Below are positions 16,098 to 25,043 of a stretch of DNA of 64,000 bases, piece by piece. Under the pieces are notes generated by a model. That model searched no databases. It saw nothing but the letters and a program-made list of their open reading frames with translations, and was not told the DNA's origin. Position numbers and translations under genes: made by a program. Origin of the DNA: JAGVSZ01 sp019137045 (GTDB lineage: Bacteria > Pseudomonadota > Gammaproteobacteria > Burkholderiales > SG8-39); NCBI GenBank assembly GCA_046347635.1, contig JAXMFT010000011.1, positions 122,455 through 186,454 of the forward strand, given 5' to 3'. Position 1 is the first letter of the stretch. Every line of letters begins with the position of its first letter.

Positions 16098-16943
16098 ATG
16101 AGCAACAATCCCGGTCGAATTGCCTCGCGGTACTGCGTGCTGATCCTGCTTGCGGCGCTCGTCATGCCGCACCTCGGTCAAGCGGCCGAGAACACTCACA
16201 CCAACAGCATCGGCATGGAGTTCGTGCTGATCCCTGCCGGAACGTTCCAGATGGGCTCCGACCCGAACGATCGCGAGGCAGCCCCCAGCGAAAGACCGCG
16301 GCACCGGGTGACGATCAGCAAGCCCTTTTATCTGGGCAAGTACGAGGTGACCCTGGCGCAGTGGGAGGCCGTGATGGGCAGCAGTCCCTACACGCTGCCG
16401 CGGTCGAACCCCTACTACGGTCTGCCCGGCATGGCCGACAGGCTGCGAAAGCCGACCAATCCGGCCACGGTGTCCTGGAACGATGCGCAGGCGTTCATCA
16501 AACGCCTCAACGAGAGGGAGGGGCACAACCGGTACCGTCTGCCCACCGAGGCGGAATGGGAGTACGCCGCGCGGGCGGGGACGACTACCGCGTACTCCTT
16601 CGGCGACGACGCCAAGCAGCTGGGCCGCTACGCATGGTACGGCGAGGACTTCAGGTCGGGATCCACCCACCCGGTAGGCCAGAAGGAACCGAACCCGTGG
16701 GGCTTGCACGACATCCACGGCAACGTGTGGGAATGGGTGCAGGACTGGTACGACGAGCGCTACTACGCGAACAGCCCGTCGGTCGACCCGCAGGGACCGT
16801 CATCGGGCTCCGGCCGGGTGGTGCGCGGGGGCAGCTGGCATCAGACGGCCACGAGCTGGCGGTCGGCTTTCCGCCGCCAGTACGACCCGGACTACCGCGG
16901 CATCAGCATCGGGTTTCGGCTGTGGCGCTCGGTGGATGAGTGA
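16098..16943 (+). CDS. Exported SUMF1/FGE-domain protein without catalytic cysteines
   Basis: A 281-residue protein with a signal peptide (about 1-30, ending GQAAEN) and one formylglycine-generating-enzyme-sulfatase domain: GMEFVLIPAGTFQMGSD, RYRLPTEAEWEYAARAG, NVWEWVQDWYD, RVVRGGSWHQTATSWRSAFR and ISIGFRLWR. True FGE has two cysteines in the C-terminal part; here none are present in the mature protein, so it is not an FGly oxidase. Such SUMF1 proteins often bind ligands or assist enzymes. No sulfatase gene lies nearby. Confidence 0.85.
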   Translation: MSNNPGRIASRYCVLILLAALVMPHLGQAAENTHTNSIGMEFVLIPAGTFQMGSDPNDREAAPSERPRHRVTISKPFYLGKYEVTLAQWEAVMGSSPYTLPRSNPYYGLPGMADRLRKPTNPATVSWNDAQAFIKRLNEREGHNRYRLPTEAEWEYAARAGTTTAYSFGDDAKQLGRYAWYGEDFRSGSTHPVGQKEPNPWGLHDIHGNVWEWVQDWYDERYYANSPSVDPQGPSSGSGRVVRGGSWHQTATSWRSAFRRQYDPDYRGISIGFRLWRSVDE

Positions 16944-16967
16944 GCCGCGAGGCGCAGGAGGCACATC

Positions 16968-17729
16968 TTGAACATCGATCTGGCAGGCAAGACCGCCTTC
17001 GTCACCGGCGGGTCGAAGGGCATCGGAAAGGCTATCGCCGAAACCTTGGCGTCATGCGGCGCGAATCTCGGCGTCATGGCGCGCGGCAATGACGAGTTGC
17101 AGGCCGCTGTCGCGGCACTCAACTCGAAGCAAGGTGGCCGGGCGTTGGCGCTCCAGGGCGACGTCGCCAGCCATGAACAGGTCAGGCAGGCGATCCGCAG
17201 CACTGCGCAGCATTTCGGCGGACTTCATCTCGCGGTGAACAATGCGGGCATCGCCGGTAAAGCAGGGCTGCTCCATGCGACGGGTCCCGAGAATTGGCGC
17301 CAGGTCATGGGCATCAACCTGGACGGCGTCGCCTTTGCGATGATGGCCGAGATCGACGAGATGATGAAGGTCGGGGGCGGCTCGATCGTCAACATCGCCT
17401 CGGTCGAGGCGCATGCCGTCCTGCGGGAGTTCCCGGCCTATACCGCCTCGAAGCACGCGTTGATCGGCCTGACCAAGGCTACCGCTGCCGACTACGCGCA
17501 ACGTGGCATTCGCATCAACAGCGTCTCGCCCGGGGTGATTCGTACACCTCTCACCATGGCCGAAGGCCAGAAAGAGGTTACCGATCGGCTTGCGGCGCGC
17601 ATTCCCCGGGGGCGGCTGGGCGACCCGGAAGAGATCGCGCGCTCGGTCGTCTTCCTCCTCTCGGATCTGTCCGGCTACACCACAGGAGCGGACTTGGTCG
17701 TGGATGGCGGATTTCTGCTGCGCGAATGA
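16968..17729 (+). CDS. SDR-family oxidoreductase
   Basis: A 253-residue classical short-chain dehydrogenase. Start is a TTG preceded by AGGAGG at 16957-16962. Motifs are TGGSKGIGKAIA (cofactor), NNAGIAG, the catalytic Ser in SIVNIASVEA, YTASKHALIG (Tyr and Lys) and PGVIRTPL. The C-terminal GADLVVDGG is typical. Substrate unknown; it is near a CMD-family gene and other reductases in one direction. Confidence 0.9.
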   Translation: MNIDLAGKTAFVTGGSKGIGKAIAETLASCGANLGVMARGNDELQAAVAALNSKQGGRALALQGDVASHEQVRQAIRSTAQHFGGLHLAVNNAGIAGKAGLLHATGPENWRQVMGINLDGVAFAMMAEIDEMMKVGGGSIVNIASVEAHAVLREFPAYTASKHALIGLTKATAADYAQRGIRINSVSPGVIRTPLTMAEGQKEVTDRLAARIPRGRLGDPEEIARSVVFLLSDLSGYTTGADLVVDGGFLLRE

Positions 17730-17751
17730 CCCGACCCTAGAAAGGCCACCT

Positions 17752-18549
17752 ATGCCCGTGAATGAACGAGCGCGCAAGAACCACGACGAGCTTTTCCCCG
17801 GTCACGTCTCCACATTGGCCGTCACCGACCCCGAGCTGATCGAGATCTTCGACAACTTCGCCTTCGACGAAGTGCTCAGGGAGAGCCAACTGGACGTGCG
17901 GACCCGGCTGATGGTCCAGCTCGCCGCGATCATCGCTTGCCAGGCGCTGCGCGAATATCGCGTGATGCTCGGCGCGGCGCTCACCGTCGGGGTGACTCCA
18001 GTCGAGGCGAAGGAGATCCTGTACCAGGCGGTGCCGTACGTCGGCATCGCCAAGGTCTTCGACTTCCTTCACGCCACGAACGAGGCGCTCACGGAACGTG
18101 GTGTCCCGCTGCCGCTACCGGGCCAATCCACGACCACGCCGGAGAACCGCGCGGAGAGGGGCCTTGCGCTCGAGAAGCGGATCGTCGGCGCCGAGGTCGT
18201 CGAGAAGCTCTACGCGTCGGCGTCCGTCGGTCAGATGCATATCCAGGGCTTCCTGTCGGCCAACTGCTTCGGCGACCATTACACGCGCACCGGCATCGAC
18301 GTGCCGACGCGCGAGCTACTTACCCTGAGCATGCTTGTCGCGCTCGGCGGATGCGAACCGCAGGTCAAGGGCCATGTCGCCGCGAACCTCAACGTGGGCA
18401 ACGGCCGCGCGCGGCTGATCGATGTCGTGACCCAGCTGCTGCCGTTCATCGGATATCCCCGCACGCTCAACGCGCTGCGGGCCGTCGACGAGGTGACCGG
18501 CGCGAGCACGGCGCATGCCGCGACGGCGAAAAGCCGGGAGGCGTCATGA
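17752..18549 (+). CDS. Carboxymuconolactone decarboxylase family protein, two domains
   Basis: A 265-residue protein with two CMD-type helical domains: the first around LDVRTRLMVQLAAIIACQAL with GVTPVEAKEILYQAVPYVG, the second around DVPTRELLTLSMLVALGGCE with LLPFIGYPRTLNALR. Proteins of this family include decarboxylases and peroxidase-like (AhpD) members; a CxxC pair is not seen, so AhpD chemistry is unlikely. Its stop overlaps the next gene (ATGA). Confidence 0.85.
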   Translation: MPVNERARKNHDELFPGHVSTLAVTDPELIEIFDNFAFDEVLRESQLDVRTRLMVQLAAIIACQALREYRVMLGAALTVGVTPVEAKEILYQAVPYVGIAKVFDFLHATNEALTERGVPLPLPGQSTTTPENRAERGLALEKRIVGAEVVEKLYASASVGQMHIQGFLSANCFGDHYTRTGIDVPTRELLTLSMLVALGGCEPQVKGHVAANLNVGNGRARLIDVVTQLLPFIGYPRTLNALRAVDEVTGASTAHAATAKSREAS

Positions 18550-19355
18550 CCACTGCCCGCAAGATCGTGCTCGTCGTTGGCGCGACCGGAAGCATTGGGC
18601 GACTCGTGGTCGATGAAGCCCTCCGGCAGGGCTACGCCGTGCGTGCCCTGGTCCGCAACCCTCGCACGGCGGGTCAACTTCGCCCCGCAGCCCAGGTCGT
18701 CATCGGTGACGTCACGCGACCCGAGACGCTCGCTGGCGCGGTGGACGGCGTGGATGCCATCGTGGTCACGCTCGGATCGGACGGCGCCGGAAAGGCAGCG
18801 GCTGAAAGCGTCGACTACGGCGGCGTGCGCAACGTCCTGAGCGCACTGGGTTCGCGGAAAGCGCGCATCGCGCTGATGACCTCGATCGGGGTCACCAACC
18901 GCACCGGCGCCTACAACCGGTCCACCGAGGTGCACGACTGGAAGCGACGCTCCGAGAGGCTGCTGCGCGCGAGCGGCTTGCCCTACACGGTCGTGCGGCC
19001 CGGCTGGTTCGACTACAACGGCCCGGACGAGCACCGGCTCGTCTTGCTGCAGGGTGATCGACGCCAGGCGGGCGATCCGAGCGATGGCGGCGTTGCGCGA
19101 CGGCAGATCGCCGAAGTCCTGGTTCGCAGCCTCGGGTCGGACCAGGCGTTGCGCAAGACCTTCGAGCTCATCGCGGCCGCCGGTTCCGCGCCGCGCGACT
19201 TCGACGCGCTGTTTGCACCGCTCGATGCGGACCCGCCGGGCGCCCTGGACGGCGTGCGCGACATGGCGAACATGCCGCTCGCGGACGAGCCGCAGAAGGT
19301 CCGTGACGAGTTGGCGGCCGTGCGCGTGCACCGATCGTCGGCCGGCGTGGCTTGA
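18546..19355 (+). CDS. NAD(P)H-binding atypical SDR
   Basis: A 269-residue protein with the atypical SDR motif VVGATGSIGRLVVDEA near the N-terminus, RALVRNPRTA at the end of the second strand (the basic residues suit NADP(H)), and PYTVVRPGWFDYNGPDE. This is the NmrA/YwnB-like NAD(P)H-binding group. Translation is coupled to the CMD gene. Substrate unknown. Confidence 0.85.
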   Translation: MTTARKIVLVVGATGSIGRLVVDEALRQGYAVRALVRNPRTAGQLRPAAQVVIGDVTRPETLAGAVDGVDAIVVTLGSDGAGKAAAESVDYGGVRNVLSALGSRKARIALMTSIGVTNRTGAYNRSTEVHDWKRRSERLLRASGLPYTVVRPGWFDYNGPDEHRLVLLQGDRRQAGDPSDGGVARRQIAEVLVRSLGSDQALRKTFELIAAAGSAPRDFDALFAPLDADPPGALDGVRDMANMPLADEPQKVRDELAAVRVHRSSAGVA

Positions 19356-19376
19356 CGAGCGACGGGAGAATTCGCG

Positions 19377-20222
19377 ATGCCCCAACGCACATGGTTCATC
19401 ACGGGCGTGAACAGCGGTTTCGGCCGCCACCTAGCCCAGCAACTCCTCGAGCGCGGCGACCGCGTCGTCGGCACCGTCCGCGCCACCCAAAAGGTCGCCG
19501 ACTTCACCGAGCGCTTTCCGGAGACGTTTCGCGCCGAGCTCCTGGACGTGACCGACGCGGCGAAGATCCGCCAGGTCGTCGAGCGCTCGTTCGCTTCCTT
19601 CAAGCGTATCGACGTGATCATCAGCAATGCCGGCTATGGCCTGTTCGGCGCGGCGGAGGAGCTCACGGACGCGCAGATCGACCACATCGTGGCGACCAAC
19701 CTCGTGGGATCGATCCAGCTCATCCGTGCCGTGCTGCCGCATCTTCGCGCCCAGGGCGGGGGACGCGTCATCCAGATTTCGTCCTACGGCGGGCAGGTCG
19801 CATTCGCCGGAAACTCCCTGTACCACGCCACCAAGTGGGGCATCGAAGGCTTCGTGGAGTCGGTTGCCCAGGAGGTCGCCCCCTTCCGAATCGGCATGAC
19901 CCTCGTCGAGCCCGGCGGTGCGCGCACCGAGTTCCGTTACGCCAGCGCGCAGGTGGCGAAGCGCATGCCCGTGTACGACGGAACCCCGGCACACAACTTT
20001 CTGCGAATGCTCGATCCCGAACGGGGCGGCCTGGCTCCGGGTGATCCGGCGCGAATGGCCGCGCGGATCATCGAGAGCGCTGACGTGGAACCCGCCCCGC
20101 TGCGCATGGTGCTCGGCTCACAGGCGCTGGAGGGCACGCTGGCGACGCTGCGCACGCGGATCGCCGGCTTCGAAGCGCAAGCCGAGCTTGCCGCGTCGAC
20201 GGACTTCCCGCCGGGCACGTGA
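19377..20222 (+). CDS. SDR-family oxidoreductase
   Basis: A 281-residue classical SDR with TGVNSGFGRHLAQQL, SNAGYGLFG, catalytic Ser in IQISSYGGQ, and Tyr/Lys in YHATKWGIEG, followed by VEPGGARTEF. The length and C-terminal extension resemble the SDR group that acts on bulky ketones. It continues the plus-strand run of the redox cluster. Confidence 0.9.
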   Translation: MPQRTWFITGVNSGFGRHLAQQLLERGDRVVGTVRATQKVADFTERFPETFRAELLDVTDAAKIRQVVERSFASFKRIDVIISNAGYGLFGAAEELTDAQIDHIVATNLVGSIQLIRAVLPHLRAQGGGRVIQISSYGGQVAFAGNSLYHATKWGIEGFVESVAQEVAPFRIGMTLVEPGGARTEFRYASAQVAKRMPVYDGTPAHNFLRMLDPERGGLAPGDPARMAARIIESADVEPAPLRMVLGSQALEGTLATLRTRIAGFEAQAELAASTDFPPGT

Positions 20223-20255
20223 GCTTCCAGGGCTCGAGTTCCGAGGCGGCGCCAA

Positions 20256-20429
20256 TTGCAACGGCCAACGTCTGGCGAGTTTGACGCGGGTCCGCTGCGC
20301 GTCGCCCGCTACACTGAGCCGTTCGCGCTGCTCGTCGCCCAGCTCGCGTACGAGGGAGCGGGTGGGCCGGAACTCGCGTACCGGTTCGAGCTGTTCCGGC
20401 CCGCGCGGCGGAAGGGCAGGGCGCAGTAG
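20256..20429 (+). other. Possible gene remnant
   Basis: An open frame of 57 codons follows the SDR stop in the same frame, from a TTG to the TAG at 20427. It reads like real protein (EFDAGPLRVARYTEPFALLV, then GPELAYRFELFRPARR) but has no good start or ribosome-binding site and I do not recognise it. It may be the C-terminal end of a gene cut by the insertion of neighbours. Confidence 0.3.
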
Positions 20430-20441
20430 GGAGCGGGGGAG

Positions 20442-21992
20442 ATGGGGGAGCTCGAACGACTTCTCGTTCTGTTCGTCGCGGCCGTGATCCTTGCGGCCGC
20501 GGCCCGCCGCGTCGGCGCACCTTATCCGGTCTTTCTTGCGCTCGGGGGCGTGCTGCTCGCATTCCTGCCCGGCGCGCCTTCGCTCACCGTACCCCCCGAG
20601 CTTGCGCTCGCGCTCTTCGTCGCGCCCGTGCTGCTCGATGCGGCCTACGACGCTTCCCTCAGGGATCTCAGGGACAACTGGTTGCCGGTGACGAGCCTGG
20701 TCATCTTCGCGGTGGGGTTCACGACCGCCGCTGTCGCCGTCGTGGTGCATGAGCTCGTACCGGAGATGCCGTGGGCGGTGGCGATTGCGCTCGGAGCGAT
20801 CGTCGCTCCGCCCGACGCCGTCGCCGCAACCGCGGTGTTGCGTCCCCTGCGGCCGCCCCAGCGCCTCCTGACCATTCTGGAAGGCGAGAGCCTGCTGAAT
20901 GATGCCAGCGCGCTCCTGATCTTCCGCCTCGCCGTCGTGGCCGCCACCGCCCACAGCTTTTCCTTCGCCGCAGTTGCCCCGACTTTCCTTCTCGCCGTGG
21001 CCGGCAGTCTGGTGGCAGGGGTGGCGCTCGGGTGGGGCATCCTCCGGTTGCTGGAACGTGTGCACCACGTTCCCACTTCCATCATTCTCCAGTTCGTCAG
21101 TACGTTCGGCGTATGGATCTTCGCCGAGCACATCGGGCTCTCGGGTGTGCTGACGACCGTGTGCTGCGCCATCACGCTGGCGCGCAAGGCGCCCGAGCAG
21201 GTTCCCGCACGCATACGCGTGCCGTCGTACGCCGTGTGGGACACGGTCATATTCGCGCTGAACGTCCTGGCGTTCATCTTCATCGGCCTGCAGATCCGCC
21301 CGATCGTCGAGAGCATGGAAGCAGCCCACCGCGCCCCATATTTCGCCTTCGCCGGCGCGGTCCTGCTGACGGTCATCGTCGTGCGGATGGCCTGGCACAT
21401 GTCCTTCAACGCAGCTCTCCGGTGGCGGCACCACCGGTATGGCTTTCACCCGCCGCGGCCGATGCTGCGGCCGACGGTAGGGAGCGGCCTGGTCATTTCC
21501 TGGGCCGGCATGCGGGGCATCGTGTCGCTCGCCGCGGCGATGGCGCTCCCGCCGGGCTTTCCCTATCGCGACCTGATCCTGCTGACGGCATTTGCGGTCG
21601 TCCTCGGCACGCTCGTGGTCCAGGGACTGACGCTCAAGCGTCTCCTGGTCGCGCTGGGTCTGCAGGACGATGATCCCGTAGGCCGTGAAGTGACTGCAGC
21701 GCGCGAACGCGCGTTGCGTGCCGCGCTCGCGAGCGTCGCCGACGACCGATCACCCATCGCGGAGCTCGTCCGGCAGGAGTTCACGGCACGTTTGGCGCAC
21801 GGCCGAGCAGAGTGCGACTCGAATCCCGCCTCGCGCGCCGCATACGGTGACCTCCATGGCGCGGCGCTGAGCGCGGCGCGACGAACCGTTCTCGCGATGC
21901 GCAACAACGACGAGATCAGCGACGATGCCTTTCATCGGGTAGAAGAGGAGATGGACTGGCTGGAGATGGCAGGTGGCCGAAACGGGCAGTAA
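20442..21992 (+). CDS. CPA1-family Na+/H+ antiporter
   Basis: A 516-residue membrane protein with about 12 hydrophobic segments. LGAIVAPPDAVAATAVLRPL holds the transmembrane Asp of the ion site, ILEGESLLNDASALLIFR is a strong CPA1 signature, and GMRGIVSLAAAMALP completes the core. The last ~115 residues form a cytoplasmic helical tail. It would exchange Na+ or K+ for protons at the inner membrane. It lies among oxidoreductases with no evident functional link. Confidence 0.9.
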   Translation: MGELERLLVLFVAAVILAAAARRVGAPYPVFLALGGVLLAFLPGAPSLTVPPELALALFVAPVLLDAAYDASLRDLRDNWLPVTSLVIFAVGFTTAAVAVVVHELVPEMPWAVAIALGAIVAPPDAVAATAVLRPLRPPQRLLTILEGESLLNDASALLIFRLAVVAATAHSFSFAAVAPTFLLAVAGSLVAGVALGWGILRLLERVHHVPTSIILQFVSTFGVWIFAEHIGLSGVLTTVCCAITLARKAPEQVPARIRVPSYAVWDTVIFALNVLAFIFIGLQIRPIVESMEAAHRAPYFAFAGAVLLTVIVVRMAWHMSFNAALRWRHHRYGFHPPRPMLRPTVGSGLVISWAGMRGIVSLAAAMALPPGFPYRDLILLTAFAVVLGTLVVQGLTLKRLLVALGLQDDDPVGREVTAARERALRAALASVADDRSPIAELVRQEFTARLAHGRAECDSNPASRAAYGDLHGAALSAARRTVLAMRNNDEISDDAFHRVEEEMDWLEMAGGRNGQ

Positions 21993-22008
21993 GGGCGCGC
22001 CAGCGGTG

Positions 22009-22086
22009 TTGCGCGATTGCGGATTCCGGCCGGTGCACGGCAAAGCCTTCCTCACCGAGGCGCTGGCGAAGAGCACCGGTCTTTGA
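22009..22086 (+). other. Possible C-terminal gene fragment
   Basis: A frame open from inside the end of the antiporter gene to the TGA at 22084 reads CGFRPVHGKAFLTEALAKST near its end. It resembles a protein C-terminus but has no start of its own and I cannot assign a family. Confidence 0.2.
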
Positions 22087-22112
22087 GCGGCCGTCCTGCA
22101 GGAGGAGGAATT

Positions 22113-22859
22113 ATGGGCAATAACCTCGAAGGAAAAGTCGTCGTCATCACCGGCGCAAGCAGCGGGAACGGCGAGGCGACTGCCCGGTTGCTCTCGGGGC
22201 AGGGCGCGACCGTGGTGCTCGGTGCGCGGCGCCTCGAGCGCATCCAGTCGCTCGCAAGAGAGCTGACGGGCCGTGGCGGCAAGGCGCTGGCCGTTGCCAC
22301 GGACGTTACCCGCTACGACCAGGTTAAGAGCCTGGTCGACGCCGCGGTGCAGACCTACGGCCGGATCGACGTCATGCTGAACAACGCGGGCCTGATGCCG
22401 CATTCGCCGCTCGAGCGCCTCAAGATCGACGATTGGAACCGGACCATCGACGTCAACCTCAAGGGCGTGCTCTACGGCATTGCCGCTGCGCTGCCGTACA
22501 TGAGGCAGCAGAAAAGCGGCCACATCATCAATGTGTCGTCAGTCGCCGGGCACAAGGTTCGGCCCGGTAGCGCAGTCTATGCGGCAACGAAGACCGCCGT
22601 GCGGGTGCTCTCTGAAGGGCTGCGGCAGGAAGTGAAGCCCTACAACATCCGGACGACAGTGATCTCCCCCGGCGCCTTGGCCACGGAGCTGGCGAACAGC
22701 ATCACCGAGCCGGACATCGCCGAGAACGTCAGCAAGTTCATGCACGAGATCGCGCTTCCCGCCGAGTCATTCGCGCGGGTGGTCGCCTTCGCCATCAGCC
22801 AGCCCGAGGACATGGACATCAACGAGATCCTGTTCCGGCCCACGCGCCAGGAGCTGTGA
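22113..22859 (+). CDS. SDR-family oxidoreductase
   Basis: A 248-residue classical SDR. Start ATG follows GGAGGAGG at 22101-22108. Motifs: TGASSGNGEATARLL (Asn replaces the usual Ile in GxGIG), LNNAGLMPHSPL, catalytic Ser in INVSSVAGHK, Tyr/Lys in YAATKTAVR, and SPGALATEL. The end DMDINEILFRPT is typical of the YdfG-like group. Followed one base later by an esterase-like gene. Confidence 0.9.
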   Translation: MGNNLEGKVVVITGASSGNGEATARLLSGQGATVVLGARRLERIQSLARELTGRGGKALAVATDVTRYDQVKSLVDAAVQTYGRIDVMLNNAGLMPHSPLERLKIDDWNRTIDVNLKGVLYGIAAALPYMRQQKSGHIINVSSVAGHKVRPGSAVYAATKTAVRVLSEGLRQEVKPYNIRTTVISPGALATELANSITEPDIAENVSKFMHEIALPAESFARVVAFAISQPEDMDINEILFRPTRQEL

Positions 22860-22860
22860 C

Positions 22861-23943
22861 ATGACCACGAAGCGCCGGAGGTCGTTCAACGCGTTCTTGC
22901 TCATTGCAGCGGGCCTCATAGCTTCGGCATGCGCGACAACCAGCGGAACCGGGCCACTGATGATCCGGGAGCAGGGCAGCTTCGCCGTCGGAGGAACGGT
23001 CGCTACCGCCCCCGGCGCATTCGATCCGTTGAAGCCGCTGGATCCTGCCGGGCAGACCTATCACGGTGATCACGTCTATGCGTTCTACCAGGTCCCGGTG
23101 AACGCGCGCAGGCTGCCCATCGTCATGTGGCACGGCGCCGGCCAGTTCTCGAAGACCTGGGAAACGACGGCGGATGGTCGGGAGGGGTTCCAGAATATCT
23201 TCCTCCGCCGCGGCTTCGCGACCTATCTCATCGACCAGCCACGCCGAGGCGACGCGGGACGCAGCATGGTCGAAGCGACCATCAAGCCCACTCCCGACGA
23301 GCAATTGTGGTTCAACCAGTTTCGGGTCGGGGTCTGGCCGAACTATTTCGAGGGCGTGCAGTTCTCACGCGACCCGGAAGCACTCAACCAGTTCTTCCGC
23401 GCCATGACCCCCAACACCGGGCCGTTCGACATGGAGGTCGTGTCCGACGGCGTCTCGGCACTGTTCGACAAGATCGGTCCAGCCATTCTCTTCACCCATT
23501 CGCAGGGCGGCGGTCCCGGCTGGCTCACCGCGATCAAGAACCCGAATGTCAAGGCGATCGTCGCCTTCGAGCCGGGCAGCAACTTCGTATTCCCTGAGGG
23601 GGAGATGCCACCGGACATGCCAAGCGCCTTCGATACCCTCAAGGGCGTGCCGGTTCGGAGGTCGGATTTCCTGAAGCTCACGAAGATCCCGATCGTTATC
23701 TTCTACGGAGACAACATTCCCACCCGGCCCACCAACATGCCGGCCCAGGACAGCTGGCGCGTGCGCCTCGAAATGGCGCGGTTGTGGAGGGATGCGGTCA
23801 ACCGGCACGGAGGTGATGTCACCGTCGTGCATCTGCCCGAGATGGGCATTCGCGGCAATACGCACTTTCCGTTCTCGGATCTCAATAATCGCGAGATCGC
23901 AGACCTGGTCGCCAACTTTCTCGCGAAGAAGGGCCTGGATTGA
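22861..23943 (+). CDS. Alpha/beta-hydrolase lipoprotein (esterase-like)
   Basis: A 360-residue protein whose N-terminus looks like a lipoprotein signal (LIAAGLIASAC, Cys about residue 22). The hydrolase fold shows PIVMWHGAGQFSKTWE (oxyanion region), the nucleophile elbow THSQGGGPG and, near the end, GNTHFPFSD, which holds the likely catalytic His. It would act at the cell envelope on an ester substrate. It is transcribed with the SDR before it. Confidence 0.8.
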   Translation: MTTKRRRSFNAFLLIAAGLIASACATTSGTGPLMIREQGSFAVGGTVATAPGAFDPLKPLDPAGQTYHGDHVYAFYQVPVNARRLPIVMWHGAGQFSKTWETTADGREGFQNIFLRRGFATYLIDQPRRGDAGRSMVEATIKPTPDEQLWFNQFRVGVWPNYFEGVQFSRDPEALNQFFRAMTPNTGPFDMEVVSDGVSALFDKIGPAILFTHSQGGGPGWLTAIKNPNVKAIVAFEPGSNFVFPEGEMPPDMPSAFDTLKGVPVRRSDFLKLTKIPIVIFYGDNIPTRPTNMPAQDSWRVRLEMARLWRDAVNRHGGDVTVVHLPEMGIRGNTHFPFSDLNNREIADLVANFLAKKGLD

Positions 23944-24136
23944 CCGATCTGCCGCCACCGGGGATCAACCGGCCAGGTCACCAGATGACGTCCGCCGCGA
24001 TCAAGACCGCTTGCCTGGTGCTCCCCCTGTTGTTGGCGCCCTCGCTCGCCGAGGCGACCGGGAAGGATATGGTTCTCTCCGACAGCCGGGCGACGAGACC
24101 AGGAAAGGAGGACTCATCGGAAGCAAGAGCCGACAT

Positions 24137-25024
24137 TTGAGAGCCGATGACACCATAGGCGACCTCCTCGGCCACCCAGCCTTCGCCGGTTTCGCGAGGC
24201 TCCTGCTGCCGTGGGATGGTCGTCGCTATGACCCAGCCATGCGCCTCAGCGCTATCGGTTCGCTTCTGCCGTATCACAGCCACGTGGATCCGGAGACGGT
24301 GGTCGGCGCGCTCAATCGCATGATCGACGATGTGAATAGCGGTCACGCCGTGTTCTACCCGTTCTACAGCGAAGGACAGAAGCAGGAGCAACCCGCACGC
24401 GAAAATACAGGTCTGTTCTTCTTCCGCGGAAAGCCCCATGCTCCGTTCGCCGTGATATCCCCCGGCGGCGGTTTCTCGTATGTCGGCTCCGTCCACGAAG
24501 GGTTTCCCTATGCCGCGGAGATCAGCGCGAGGGGCTATAACGCTTTCGTGCTGCGTTATCGCGCAGGCTCGGGCGGCGCAGTCTCCAGCGAGGATCTGGC
24601 TGCAGCCCTCTCCTACATCTTCCGCAACGCGAAGGCGCTCGGCGTCGGCACGCGCGACTACTCGCTTTGGGGCAGCTCGGCCGGCGCGCGGATGGCGGCC
24701 GCCATCGGCTCGCACGGCGTTGCCGCCCACGGCGGCGACACGCTTCCCAAACCGTCAGCCGTCGTGCTGGCCTACACCGCCCATTCCGATCACTCGTCCG
24801 CCGAGCCTCCGACCTTCGTTGTGGTCGGCGAACAGGACGCAATCGCGCCGCCGGTCTCGATGGAAAGGCGAATTGCGGCCCTGCGCAGCGCGGGGGTAGA
24901 GGTGGAGTACCGCAAGTATGGAAGTCTCGGTCATGGCTTCGGACCAGGAACCGGGACCAGCGCTGAAGGCTGGATCGCGGACGCCGTTCGGTTCTGGGAA
25001 AAGTTCATCTCGCGACCGAACTGA
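24137..25024 (+). CDS. Alpha/beta-hydrolase, signal peptide probably lost to a frameshift
   Basis: The hydrolase frame shows HPAFAGFARLLLPWDGR, LLPYHSHVDPETVVGALNRM, the glycine loop SPGGGFSYVGSVHEG, nucleophile elbow WGSSAGARMAA and a C-terminal YGSLGHGFG with the catalytic His. This resembles exported esterase/acetylxylan-type hydrolases. A perfect signal peptide (MTSAAIKTACLVLPLLLAPS) begins at 23985 but in another frame and ends at 24140, so a one-base shift near 24070-24140 probably separates them. I set the start at the TTG at 24137; a good AGGAGG at 24104-24109 lies upstream of an ATC codon. Confidence 0.7.
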   Translation: MRADDTIGDLLGHPAFAGFARLLLPWDGRRYDPAMRLSAIGSLLPYHSHVDPETVVGALNRMIDDVNSGHAVFYPFYSEGQKQEQPARENTGLFFFRGKPHAPFAVISPGGGFSYVGSVHEGFPYAAEISARGYNAFVLRYRAGSGGAVSSEDLAAALSYIFRNAKALGVGTRDYSLWGSSAGARMAAAIGSHGVAAHGGDTLPKPSAVVLAYTAHSDHSSAEPPTFVVVGEQDAIAPPVSMERRIAALRSAGVEVEYRKYGSLGHGFGPGTGTSAEGWIADAVRFWEKFISRPN

Positions 25025-25043
25025 CGCGTGGACCTCGTCGGGA

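Noticed and set aside
16968..17729. SDR called as FabG of fatty-acid synthesis
   Set aside because: It lies far from any fab genes, in a redox cluster, and the motifs are generic to the SDR family.
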